Assembly (NCBI GenBank): GCA_964471475.1
Contig: CAYYFQ010000043.1
Coordinates: forward strand, 1-5,598
Source: JAJNBD01 sp964471475
GTDB lineage: Bacteria; Pseudomonadota; Gammaproteobacteria; CAISUE01
Length of the DNA: 5,598 nucleotides
Direction of reading: 5' to 3'
This document shows positions 1 to 5,598 of this stretch, one piece after another (position 1 is the stretch's first letter; every line of letters begins with the position of its first letter). The position numbers were made by a program, and so were the translations under genes. The notes under the pieces were generated by a model. The model was not told the DNA's origin. It saw only the letters and a list, made by a program, of their open reading frames with translations, and ran no database searches.

Positions 1-548
1 TGTCGAGTGCGTATCGGCAGCTTATTCTGGAGGCAGGTGATGATCCTGATCGCGAGGGTTTAAAAGATACTCCGGAAAGAGCAGCTAAAGCGCTGATGAC
101 TTTGACGGAAGGGTACCGGCAGAATTTAACTGATATTATCAATGATGCGTTGTTTCATTCGGATGTCAGGAGCATGGTATCGCTCACCAATATTGAGCTA
201 TATTCTTTATGTGAACATCATTTACTGCCCTTTATTGGTCGCTGTCATATTGGCTATTTGCCGCAAGGTAAGGTGCTTGGTTTATCGAAGCTTGCTCGTT
301 TAGTAGACTTTTATGCGAAGCGTTTTCAAGTTCAAGAAAATTTAACTAGCCAAATTGCGCAAGCGGTAATGGAAATTACCGGGGCTTTGGGTGTGGGTGT
401 AATTATTGAAGCAAAACATCTTTGTATGAGAATGCGAGGGGTACAAAAGCAAAATTCTGTGATGGTGACTTCAACGATGCTAGGATTATTTTTAACTTGT
501 ATGAATACACGTAGAGAATTTTTAGATTTGATCAAAATGGAAAAATAA
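1..548 (+). CDS. folE: GTP cyclohydrolase I (type I FolE), 5'-truncated by the window edge
   Basis: Converts GTP to 7,8-dihydroneopterin triphosphate plus formate, the first step of folate (pterin) synthesis; the family forms zinc-dependent cytosolic decamers. The reading frame is open from base 3, giving 181 residues before the TAA at 546-548. The ATG at 96 is an internal Met, because the family's N-terminal signature (DDPDREGLKDTPER, window residues 13-26) lies upstream of it. Family bacterial proteins are about 190-220 residues, so only a short N-terminal piece is missing. Zinc ligands are visible: Cys70 and His73 in SLCEHHLLPF and Cys141 in KHLCM (E. coli Cys110, His113, Cys181). The catalytic histidines correspond to His72 and His139. 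Other family blocks are GLSKLARLVDFYAKR, QVQENLT and the C-terminal NTRREFL. Nothing is broken. It converges on rlmH with 8 bp between stop codons. Its promoter lies outside the window. Confidence 0.97.
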   Translation, partial: SSAYRQLILEAGDDPDREGLKDTPERAAKALMTLTEGYRQNLTDIINDALFHSDVRSMVSLTNIELYSLCEHHLLPFIGRCHIGYLPQGKVLGLSKLARLVDFYAKRFQVQENLTSQIAQAVMEITGALGVGVIIEAKHLCMRMRGVQKQNSVMVTSTMLGLFLTCMNTRREFLDLIKMEK

Positions 549-580
549 AAAACTTTTTAGCGATGATAAGGCAAGTTTTT
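548..580. terminator. Weak AT-rich inverted repeat between convergent folE and rlmH, possible bidirectional terminator
   Basis: AAAAACTT (548-555) and AAGTTTTT (573-580) form a perfect 8-bp inverted repeat with a 17-nt loop, placed at the junction of two convergent genes. In either direction the 3' arm ends in five U, as a terminator should. The stem has a single G-C pair and the loop is long, so it would be unstable. The right arm lies within the last codons of rlmH. This is a positional suggestion, not a strong call. Confidence 0.25.
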
Positions 581-1024
581 ATGAATCGTCATGGTTCGAT
601 AAATTTGCTCAGCCAAAATAATACGTACCAAGCCATGAGGAAAAGTCAAATCTGATAGGCTCCAGCGTAGTGATACTTTTGCCAGTAATTCATCGCTTAA
701 ACCTTCAGGCCCTCCAATTAAAAAAGCAATATTTTGATGCGCTTGATAAAATTCTTGCAGAAGTTTTGAAAAACTTTCAGTAGAAACTTTTTTGCCACGA
801 GGATCTAAAGCGATTGGTAAACTATGGGGTGGAATTTTCTCAAATAATTTTTGGCTTTCTTCTTGTTTGATTTTAGCTAAGTTAGCGTTTTCAGTGCGTT
901 TTAGTGCAGCAATTTCAATGAGTGTTATCTCATAATCTCGCGGCATGCGTTTTTGATATTCTGCAAAACCTGCTGCAATCCAAGCTGGTTGGCCGCGACC
1001 AATGGTGAGCAGCCAAATTTTCAT
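557..1024 (-). CDS. rlmH: 23S rRNA (pseudouridine1915-N3)-methyltransferase RlmH
   Basis: SPOUT-family methyltransferase that uses S-adenosylmethionine to methylate N3 of pseudouridine 1915 in helix 69 of 23S rRNA on assembled 70S ribosomes; it works as a homodimer. The 155-residue length equals that of E. coli RlmH (YbeA). Diagnostic blocks are the SAM-binding glycine-rich loop LIGGPEGLS (residues 102-110), the knot segment SLSDLTFPHGLVR (122-134), and the C-terminal signature AEQIYR with the terminal NLPYHR (150-155), which helps form the active site. The N-terminus MKIWLLTIGRG fits the family strand, so the ATG at 1024 is chosen. It starts 1 bp after the rsfS stop, with GGGG a few bases upstream as a weak ribosome binding site, so translational coupling to rsfS is likely. 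In enterobacteria the same pair is followed by mrdA; here it ends against convergent folE. Confidence 0.97.
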   Translation of the reverse strand: MKIWLLTIGRGQPAWIAAGFAEYQKRMPRDYEITLIEIAALKRTENANLAKIKQEESQKLFEKIPPHSLPIALDPRGKKVSTESFSKLLQEFYQAHQNIAFLIGGPEGLSDELLAKVSLRWSLSDLTFPHGLVRIILAEQIYRTMTIHKNLPYHR

Positions 1025-1025
1025 T

Positions 1026-1346
1026 TTAACCCCATAGTTTTTCGAGTTGATAAAAATCGCGCGTTTCTTGTTGCATAACGTGGATAATCACTTCGCCAAG
1101 GTCGACCACTATCCACTCAGCGCTTTGTTCACCTTCGACACTGAGAGGAGGGTGAGCTTTTTTCTTGGCGTGTTCGGTTACTTTATCTGCAATCGCTTTC
1201 ACATGGCGATTAGATGTGCCTGTACAAATTATCATGTAGTCGGTGATGGTAGTTTTATTGTGCACTGGAAGAGTGATAAGGTCGCGTGCTTTGGCATCAG
1301 TAAGTTCACCTTCAATCCAGGTGATTAAAGAATTTTTTTTAGTCAT
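1026..1346 (-). CDS. rsfS: Ribosomal silencing factor RsfS (YbeB/Iojap family)
   Basis: Binds ribosomal protein uL14 on the 50S subunit and blocks joining of the 30S subunit, lowering translation in stationary phase or starvation. The protein has 106 residues, against 105 in E. coli RsfS. Conserved Iojap-family blocks are ITDYMIICTGTSNRHV (34-49), the VEGE motif (70-73), EWIVVDLGEVIIHVM (77-91) and the terminal YQLEKLW (99-105). The start at 1346 fits E. coli RsfS in length and alignment, although no Shine-Dalgarno motif precedes it: the upstream mRNA reads AUAUUUCCUCAUG. It is the first gene of a tight two-gene unit with rlmH (1-bp gap), consistent with the conserved rsfS-rlmH pairing. The usual upstream partner nadD is absent; the neighbour is divergent polA. 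Function rests on homology. Confidence 0.96.
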   Translation of the reverse strand: MTKKNSLITWIEGELTDAKARDLITLPVHNKTTITDYMIICTGTSNRHVKAIADKVTEHAKKKAHPPLSVEGEQSAEWIVVDLGEVIIHVMQQETRDFYQLEKLWG

Positions 1347-1355
1347 GAGGAAATA

Positions 1356-1364
1356 TGATATGCT
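1356..1364 (+). promoter_or_regulatory. Candidate extended -10 element for polA
   Basis: TGATATGCT at 1356-1364 fits an extended -10 (TGn followed by a TATAAT-like hexamer, TATGCT). It lies about 32 bp before the polA ATG and predicts a start of transcription near 1371. No good -35 hexamer lies 16-18 bp upstream, only a T-run at about 1333-1340, which fits an extended -10 promoter but is not strong evidence. The predicted leader of about 25 nt has no Shine-Dalgarno motif. Another start within the 49-bp gap is possible. Confidence 0.25.
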
Positions 1365-1382
1365 AGTCGTTTAAAAGTTTAC

Positions 1383-1409
1383 ATTATACACGATCATGGC
1401 TTCTTTCAA
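1383..1409 (-). promoter_or_regulatory. Candidate sigma-70 promoter for rsfS-rlmH
   Basis: On the minus strand a perfect TATAAT (1383-1388) is preceded by TTGAAA (1404-1409) with a 15-bp spacer, which is shorter than the usual 17 bp. The predicted transcript start is near 1376, leaving a leader of about 30 nt before the rsfS ATG. The -35 hexamer lies inside the first codons of polA, so this promoter and polA's 5' end share the same DNA. Confidence 0.45.
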
Positions 1410-4131
1410 TGGATTAATTTTAATCGATGGCTCCTCTTATCTTTACCGTGCTTATCATGCTCTCCCTCCTTTAACAAATTCGCGAGGGGAACCTACGGGG
1501 GCAATTTTAGGTGTAGTGACTATGTTAAATCGCTTGCGAACACAGTATCAGCCGCAATTGTGCGCAGTTGTTTTTGATGCCAAAGGGAAAACTTTTCGTG
1601 ATGATTTATACGAAGCTTACAAAGCCCACCGACCCGCGATGCCGGAAGATTTACAAAAGCAAATTGCTCCCTTGCATGAGATCATCAAAGCCTTAGGTTT
1701 TCCTTTGTTAATGGAAGAAGGTGTTGAGGCGGATGATGTGATTGGAACTTTAGCGGTGCAGGCCATCAAACAAAAACTTCCCGTATTAATTTCTACCAGC
1801 GATAAAGATTTAGCGCAACTGGTGAATACGCATGTGACATTAACGAACACCATGACGAACACCGATATGGATGAAGTAGGCGTAGCAGCTAAATTCGGAG
1901 TAAAACCTTCTCAAATAGTTGATTATCTGACGTTGATCGGAGATACCAGCGATAATATTCCAGGAGTATCAGGGGTTGGCCCAAAAACGGCAGCTAAATG
2001 GTTGGCGCACTACCATTCGCTTGATAATTTGATTCAGCATGCAGGTGAACTTACGGGAAAAGTTGGTGAGAATTTTCGAGACTTCCTTCCTCAACTTCCA
2101 TTAACTAAACAGTTAGTAACTATTCATACCGATGTTCCTCTACACTGTCAACCAGAAGAGTTGCACTTACAACCCGCAAATAGTGAGCAATTGGTGGAGC
2201 TTTATAAAAAGCTAGAGTTTAAAAATTTGTTAGTGCATTTACAAAAACAAAATGGGGATCTGTTTGCTCAAGAAGACACCTCCTTGCAAGAAGAAAGCAA
2301 ACAAACTTCTTCTGCTGATCATTTTAAAAAATTTGACAGTAAAGTCATTTTAACAGGGGAAGCATTTGAGGACTTTTTAAAACAACTACAAAAAACCAAA
2401 ATAGTGGCTTGCGATACTGAGACAACTTCTCTGGATATTACCGAGGCACAACTGGTAGGAATGTCTTTTGCTTTAGATGAATTGACAGGATATTACTTGC
2501 CTTTTTCTCATCGTTATCTAGATGCACCGTCGCAGCTTGATAGAACAGCATGCTTGCAAAAGCTGAGGCCAATTTTGAGAGATCCACACATCACTAAGAT
2601 TTTTCAAAATGCAAAATTTGATATCAATGTGCTGGCGCGTTACGAGGTGGAAATTAATAATATTTTTGATACGCAACTTGCTGCCTATGTGTTGCACAGT
2701 AGTGAGCGTAATGATTTAGATACTTTGGCAGCTAAATATCTTCATCATAAAAATATTAAATTTGAGGAGGTGGCAGGTAAAGGTGCAAAACAAATTACAT
2801 TTGATCAAATCGACCTTGAAGTGGCAACGCCTTATGCTGCCGAAGACGCTGTGATGACTTTTCGATTACATCAAATTTTTTCAGCACAGTTAGAAAAACT
2901 TCCTAAAATAAAAACAGTGTTTGAAAAAATTGAGTTGCCATTAGTGCCTGTTCTGGCAGAGATGGAGCGAAGAGGGGTGTTGGTAGATGCGGAGTTATTG
3001 CGACATCAAAGTGCCACTTTGGAAAAACGGCTCCTCAAATTACAAGAAGAGGCTTTTAAGCTGGCGGGTCAAGCGTTTAATTTAGGTTCCCCTAAGCAAT
3101 TACAAGAAATACTATTTAGTAAGTTGCAATTGCCCATATTGCAAAAAACCCCTACAGGTCAGCCGTCGACCAATGAAGATGTACTACAAGATTTAGCATA
3201 CGAATATGAATTACCTCGAGTAATTTTAGAATATCGCAGTTTAAGTAAATTAAAATCTACCTATACGGATAAACTGCCGGAGCAAATAGCTGGGCGTACA
3301 GGAAGAATCCATACCTCTTATCATCAAGCGGTGGTGCCTACCGGGCGTTTATCTTCTTCTGATCCAAATTTGCAAAATATTCCGGTTCGAAGAGCCGAGG
3401 GACAAGCGATTCGCAAAGCTTTTATTGCACCTGCCGGTTACAAAATTCTTTCTGCAGATTATTCGCAAGTAGAGCTTCGAATCATGGCACATTTATCCCA
3501 AGATCCAGGGTTGCTTAAAGCTTTCCATGAAGATAAAGATATTCACCGCGCAACAGCAAGCGAAGTTTTTCATGTGCCCTTAGAAAAAGTCACGGATGAA
3601 GAGCGTCGTAATGCCAAAGCGATCAATTTTGGTTTGATGTATGGTATGTCTGCATTTGGTTTAGCGAAGCAGTTAGGGATTCCGCGAGAAGCAGCGCAAA
3701 AATATATTGATGAATATTTTAATCGTTATCCTGGCGTAAAAAATCATATGGAACGAACCCGCTCAATGGCGCATGAACAAGGCTATGTAGAAACTTTTGC
3801 GGGTCGGAGATTATATTTGCCGGATATTAATGCGAGGGCGATGATGCGTGTGAAAGCTTCTGAACGGGCAGCAATTAATGGGCCTCTGCAAGGGACCGCT
3901 GCGGATATTATTAAATGCGCCATGTTAGCTGTTCAAACTTGGATCAAAAAAGAAATGCCATCCGTGCATCTTATTATGCAAGTGCATGATGAATTAATAT
4001 TTGAAGTGCCAGCGGAAGTCGTGAGTGAGGCTTCCTCAAAAATTGCTCAATTGATGATGGAAGCCTCTCCTTTGTCAGTCCCTTTACTCGTAGATGTGGG
4101 AGTGGGTGATAATTGGGCCGATGCGCATTAG
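1396..4131 (+). CDS. polA: DNA polymerase I, full length with proofreading
   Basis: Fills gaps, removes Okazaki-fragment RNA primers and works in excision repair. It has 911 residues, against 928 in E. coli, with all three domains. The 5' nuclease domain (about 1-290) has metal-binding acidic residues Asp11 (ILIDGSSYLYRAY), Asp61, Asp113/114 (EADDVIG), Asp136/138 (STSDKDL) and Asp183/186 (GDTSDNIPG), then a helix-hairpin-helix GVSGVGPKTA. The 3'-5' exonuclease domain (about 315-510) is intact: Asp340/Glu342 in ACDTET, Asp409 in QNAKFD, and Tyr480/Asp484 in YAAED. The polymerase domain (about 510-911) has TGRLSSSDPNLQNIPVR, Asp688 in SADYSQVELR, O-helix Arg737, Lys741, Phe745 and Tyr749, and Asp865 in VHDEL. 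Phe745 corresponds to E. coli Phe762. The ATG at 1396 matches the family N-terminus but has no Shine-Dalgarno before it. It appears monocistronic, divergent from rsfS. Confidence 0.99.
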   Translation: MASFNGLILIDGSSYLYRAYHALPPLTNSRGEPTGAILGVVTMLNRLRTQYQPQLCAVVFDAKGKTFRDDLYEAYKAHRPAMPEDLQKQIAPLHEIIKALGFPLLMEEGVEADDVIGTLAVQAIKQKLPVLISTSDKDLAQLVNTHVTLTNTMTNTDMDEVGVAAKFGVKPSQIVDYLTLIGDTSDNIPGVSGVGPKTAAKWLAHYHSLDNLIQHAGELTGKVGENFRDFLPQLPLTKQLVTIHTDVPLHCQPEELHLQPANSEQLVELYKKLEFKNLLVHLQKQNGDLFAQEDTSLQEESKQTSSADHFKKFDSKVILTGEAFEDFLKQLQKTKIVACDTETTSLDITEAQLVGMSFALDELTGYYLPFSHRYLDAPSQLDRTACLQKLRPILRDPHITKIFQNAKFDINVLARYEVEINNIFDTQLAAYVLHSSERNDLDTLAAKYLHHKNIKFEEVAGKGAKQITFDQIDLEVATPYAAEDAVMTFRLHQIFSAQLEKLPKIKTVFEKIELPLVPVLAEMERRGVLVDAELLRHQSATLEKRLLKLQEEAFKLAGQAFNLGSPKQLQEILFSKLQLPILQKTPTGQPSTNEDVLQDLAYEYELPRVILEYRSLSKLKSTYTDKLPEQIAGRTGRIHTSYHQAVVPTGRLSSSDPNLQNIPVRRAEGQAIRKAFIAPAGYKILSADYSQVELRIMAHLSQDPGLLKAFHEDKDIHRATASEVFHVPLEKVTDEERRNAKAINFGLMYGMSAFGLAKQLGIPREAAQKYIDEYFNRYPGVKNHMERTRSMAHEQGYVETFAGRRLYLPDINARAMMRVKASERAAINGPLQGTAADIIKCAMLAVQTWIKKEMPSVHLIMQVHDELIFEVPAEVVSEASSKIAQLMMEASPLSVPLLVDVGVGDNWADAH

Positions 4132-4140
4132 GGTGCGCAT
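4121..4140. terminator. GC-rich hairpin across the polA stop codon
   Basis: ATGCGCA (4121-4127) and TGCGCAT (4134-4140) form a perfect 7-bp inverted repeat around a 6-nt loop that contains the TAG stop at 4129-4131. It lies in the 31-bp gap region between convergent polA and the unknown gene. Neither strand shows a U-tract after the stem, so it is not a standard intrinsic terminator. It could act as a transcript 3'-end stabiliser or pause site, or be incidental. Confidence 0.3.
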
Positions 4141-4162
4141 ATTGTAGGGCGTCTTCATCTCG

Positions 4163-5461
4163 TTATTGATAGCGGGGGGCCGTTGTGGTTTCTTGTGCGC
4201 AAGTCATGGGTAATCGTTGGGAAGGGGGAGTATAAGCCTGATGATAATCCTGTACAGTAGCAAATAAAGCGGAGCCTTCCGCCGAAGTGGTTTTATCTTT
4301 CGCAGCACGTTCCAGCTTAAGAAATATACCATCAGGCTTTCCTTCATTCAGCAATTCCTGGTTTTTAGCGAATAATTTTTCTGAGTCTTCCTGCTTTAAT
4401 AGTACGTCAGCCTGTCGTGCCAATTCAGTAATGGGCCTCAACACATATTCTATGCCATCAAGTAGATAGTGACTCCTGAGGGGGTCGTTCGGATCAACAG
4501 GAGTGATATGGACCAGAGACCTTCCTATTTTTATTCTTACAACGATTTGTAATAATAAAGCAAGTAACACATAATCTTTATCTTGGAGTAACTTCATGCT
4601 TAAAGTAACGGAGCTCTCAACAACACGTAGCCAATTTAATGTGGGTGCTGTATCTGTGGCATAATGTATTGTTAAAAAATGAAGTAAAAATTTGAAAAAA
4701 TTTATGGTTTCTCGAGGAGTGGTGGTGGAGTAAAACATTGAATCGGGGCAAGAACCAGTCGATAATTTTTCTAAAAAGTCAGAGATAAAATTCGTATTAT
4801 GAAGAAGAAGAAAGTGTCTTACACTGGGCATCATGGTTGTTGGATTTCCCCAATATAAAAAATCGTCTTGGCTTTTATAGATGGGTTGATTAGAAGCTCG
4901 AGCCTCATGAATTTCTTGATAGCGTTGATAATGAAGCGGTACTAGTTTAAGAGGTGGGAGGTGATTGTGAGCGTAAGCCATAATAAGAAAGCATTGCTCT
5001 ATCTCTAGATTTTCCCATAGATTGTGTTCAACTAAGTATTCGAGATATTGCTCTACATGAGGTTGATGGTTCATTACTAAGCTAGTTAATATTAACAGAC
5101 CCGAGTTCTCTTTTAATATATCAGGGAATTGGTGATACGTGAGGCGTTGATAAGAGTCTACGAAGGATAATTTTTTGTTTTGTTCTTCAAGATAGTGAAT
5201 AATAAAGTAGCCTAAAAATAAAGAATACGCAGAAGGAGGCGGCATTAATTCTAATTGATTAGTAATTTCTCCATTTGCATTCAACCAGGTGGCCACAGTT
5301 GGGTTTAAATGAAAAGTTTGCAGTGCTTCAAAATCAGCATGGGCTTTTCCTTCTTTAATTTGGTCTAAAATTTCTGCAAAGTGAGCATTGAGTTCTTGTA
5401 AAGAAGTCGAATCAAGGAATTCTGGTACAGTAATTGATGCTATGGAGATAGGGTTAGCCAT
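4163..5461 (-). CDS. Uncharacterised 432-residue protein; possible divergent RasGEF-like effector
   Basis: I do not recognise this protein with certainty. It has no signal peptide and no clear membrane segment, and its composition suggests a soluble, mostly helical protein rich in Leu, His and Tyr, with PPP at 74-76 and a Thr/Pro-rich tail. By eye, residues 214-415 follow the RasGEF (CDC25) catalytic domain: VRHFLLL (214-220) at the position of ARQLTLL in SOS1, EKLSTG at SELVGS, LLHF at LTLWF, DKDYV (294-298) at the NNFN position, then FATVQDYHQAY (400-410) at the EIQQYQNQPY segment. The PCVPF motif and the INFSKRR region are not preserved. Residues 139-181 (YLEYLVEH, FLIMAYAHNHLPP, YQRY) resemble the RasGEF N-terminal module. 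Exchange activity and secretion are inference. The start at 5461 is chosen because an AGGAGG site lies 6 nt upstream; the in-frame ATG at 5512 overlaps the predicted -10. It is convergent with polA. Confidence 0.85.
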   Translation of the reverse strand: MANPISIASITVPEFLDSTSLQELNAHFAEILDQIKEGKAHADFEALQTFHLNPTVATWLNANGEITNQLELMPPPSAYSLFLGYFIIHYLEEQNKKLSFVDSYQRLTYHQFPDILKENSGLLILTSLVMNHQPHVEQYLEYLVEHNLWENLEIEQCFLIMAYAHNHLPPLKLVPLHYQRYQEIHEARASNQPIYKSQDDFLYWGNPTTMMPSVRHFLLLHNTNFISDFLEKLSTGSCPDSMFYSTTTPRETINFFKFLLHFLTIHYATDTAPTLNWLRVVESSVTLSMKLLQDKDYVLLALLLQIVVRIKIGRSLVHITPVDPNDPLRSHYLLDGIEYVLRPITELARQADVLLKQEDSEKLFAKNQELLNEGKPDGIFLKLERAAKDKTTSAEGSALFATVQDYHQAYTPPSQRLPMTCAQETTTAPRYQ

Positions 5462-5467
5462 GAGAAA

Positions 5468-5473
5468 CCTCCT
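5468..5473 (-). promoter_or_regulatory. Strong ribosome binding site that sets the start of the unknown gene
   Basis: On the minus strand AGGAGG, within AAAGGAGG, lies 6 nt upstream of the ATG at 5459-5461. This is a consensus Shine-Dalgarno at near-ideal spacing, and it is the only strong one in the window. The farther in-frame ATG at 5510-5512 has no comparable motif. It therefore selects the shorter protein beginning MANPIS. Confidence 0.88.
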
Positions 5474-5479
5474 TTTTCT

Positions 5480-5504
5480 ATAGGAATTATGGGGAATAGG
5501 AATT
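5480..5504 (-). repeat. Pair of 9-bp direct repeats in the predicted leader of the unknown gene
   Basis: AATTCCTAT occurs twice on the minus strand, at 5496-5504 and 5480-5488, with a 16-bp period. The first copy begins at about the predicted transcription start and overlaps the palindrome GGAATTCC (5499-5506). The second ends just before the Shine-Dalgarno region. Such placement could suit an operator or an RNA-binding site, but no known box is recognised. Confidence 0.4.
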
Positions 5505-5510
5505 CCTTCC

Positions 5511-5539
5511 ATTGTAAGATATGTTTTTTATCTTGGCAA
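5511..5539 (-). promoter_or_regulatory. Sigma-70-type promoter of the unknown gene
   Basis: On the minus strand TTGCCA (5534-5539) and TACAAT (5511-5516) are separated by exactly 17 bp; each hexamer differs from consensus at one or two positions. The transcript would start near 5504 with a leader of about 43 nt to the ATG at 5461. This is the best-formed promoter in the window and indicates that the gene is expressed independently of anything upstream. Confidence 0.65.
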
Positions 5540-5541
5540 AT

Positions 5542-5598
5542 TTAAGTCTCTTCCAATACAAGATGAGTCTGAAGGGTATAGCGTGTTTCTAATACAAG
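5542..5598 (-). CDS. Possible C-terminal tail of an upstream minus-strand gene (partial)
   Basis: Reading the minus strand from base 5598, a frame stays open for 18 codons (LVLETRYTLQTHLVLEET) and ends in TAA at 5542-5544, two bases before the -35 of the next gene. The peptide looks protein-like and contains LVLE twice, 12 codons apart. However, 18 open codons are easily expected by chance, and a second minus-strand frame is also open here. I cannot name a product. Confidence 0.25.
   Translation of the reverse strand, partial: LVLETRYTLQTHLVLEET

Noticed and set aside
96..98. ATG at 96 as the folE start codon
   Set aside because: The frame is open to the window edge, and the upstream residues (DDPDREGLKDTPER) are conserved GTP cyclohydrolase I sequence, so the true start lies outside.
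1047..1328. 93-codon open frame on the + strand opposite rsfS
   Set aside because: It lies wholly antisense to a well-conserved gene, has no ribosome binding site, and its translation resembles no family I know.
4287..4469. 60-codon + strand frame inside the unknown gene
   Set aside because: Antisense shadow of the longer minus-strand gene, which has its own promoter and strong ribosome binding site; the peptide has no recognisable features.
4678..4804. Hydrophobic helices of the unknown protein (about residues 253-267) as membrane segments
   Set aside because: They are interrupted by Lys, His and Asn and are short; they fit buried helices of a soluble protein better.
5521..5592. 23-codon + strand frame starting ATG at 5521
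   Set aside because: Very short, no Shine-Dalgarno, and it overlaps the minus-strand promoter; likely chance.
1..5598. Mobile element, CRISPR array, tRNA, rRNA or riboswitch
   Set aside because: No transposase-like protein, spaced repeat array, tRNA cloverleaf, rRNA-like segment or long structured leader was seen; the intergenic gaps are all shorter than about 140 bp.

Overview
This 5.6-kb window looks like chromosomal DNA from a gammaproteobacterium with an AT-leaning genome. It is gene-dense and has no tRNA, rRNA, insertion sequence or CRISPR array. Four genes are recognisable housekeeping genes. PolA, RlmH and RsfS read closest to the gammaproteobacterial forms as I know them. The base composition, together with a possible eukaryote-like domain in the fifth gene, would suit Legionellales (Legionella/Coxiella/Aquicella/Berkiella relatives), but this placement is inference.

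Layout: the 3' part of folE (GTP cyclohydrolase I, folate/pterin synthesis) enters from the left on the + strand. It ends only 8 bp from the end of a convergent, minus-strand pair, rsfS-rlmH, whose genes are 1 bp apart. Both act on the large ribosomal subunit: RsfS silences ribosomes and RlmH methylates pseudouridine 1915 of 23S rRNA. The rsfS start faces the start of full-length polA (DNA polymerase I) across 49 bp that must hold both promoters. Neither gene has a clear Shine-Dalgarno sequence. PolA has intact 5'-nuclease, 3'-5' proofreading and polymerase motifs. It ends 31 bp from a convergent minus-strand gene.

That last gene (about 4163-5461) is the non-housekeeping part of the window. 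It encodes a 432-residue, probably soluble and largely helical protein that I do not recognise outright. A by-eye comparison suggests a divergent RasGEF (CDC25-type) guanine-nucleotide exchange domain in its C-terminal half, preceded by a stretch resembling the RasGEF N-terminal module. If true, it would be a candidate host-directed effector. The gene has its own well-formed sigma-70-type promoter and a strong ribosome binding site. These place its start 17 codons downstream of the longest open frame. The last 57 bases of the window may hold the C-terminal tail of another minus-strand gene.

The genes do not form one pathway: folate synthesis, ribosome maturation/hibernation, DNA repair and the unknown protein are separate transcription units.
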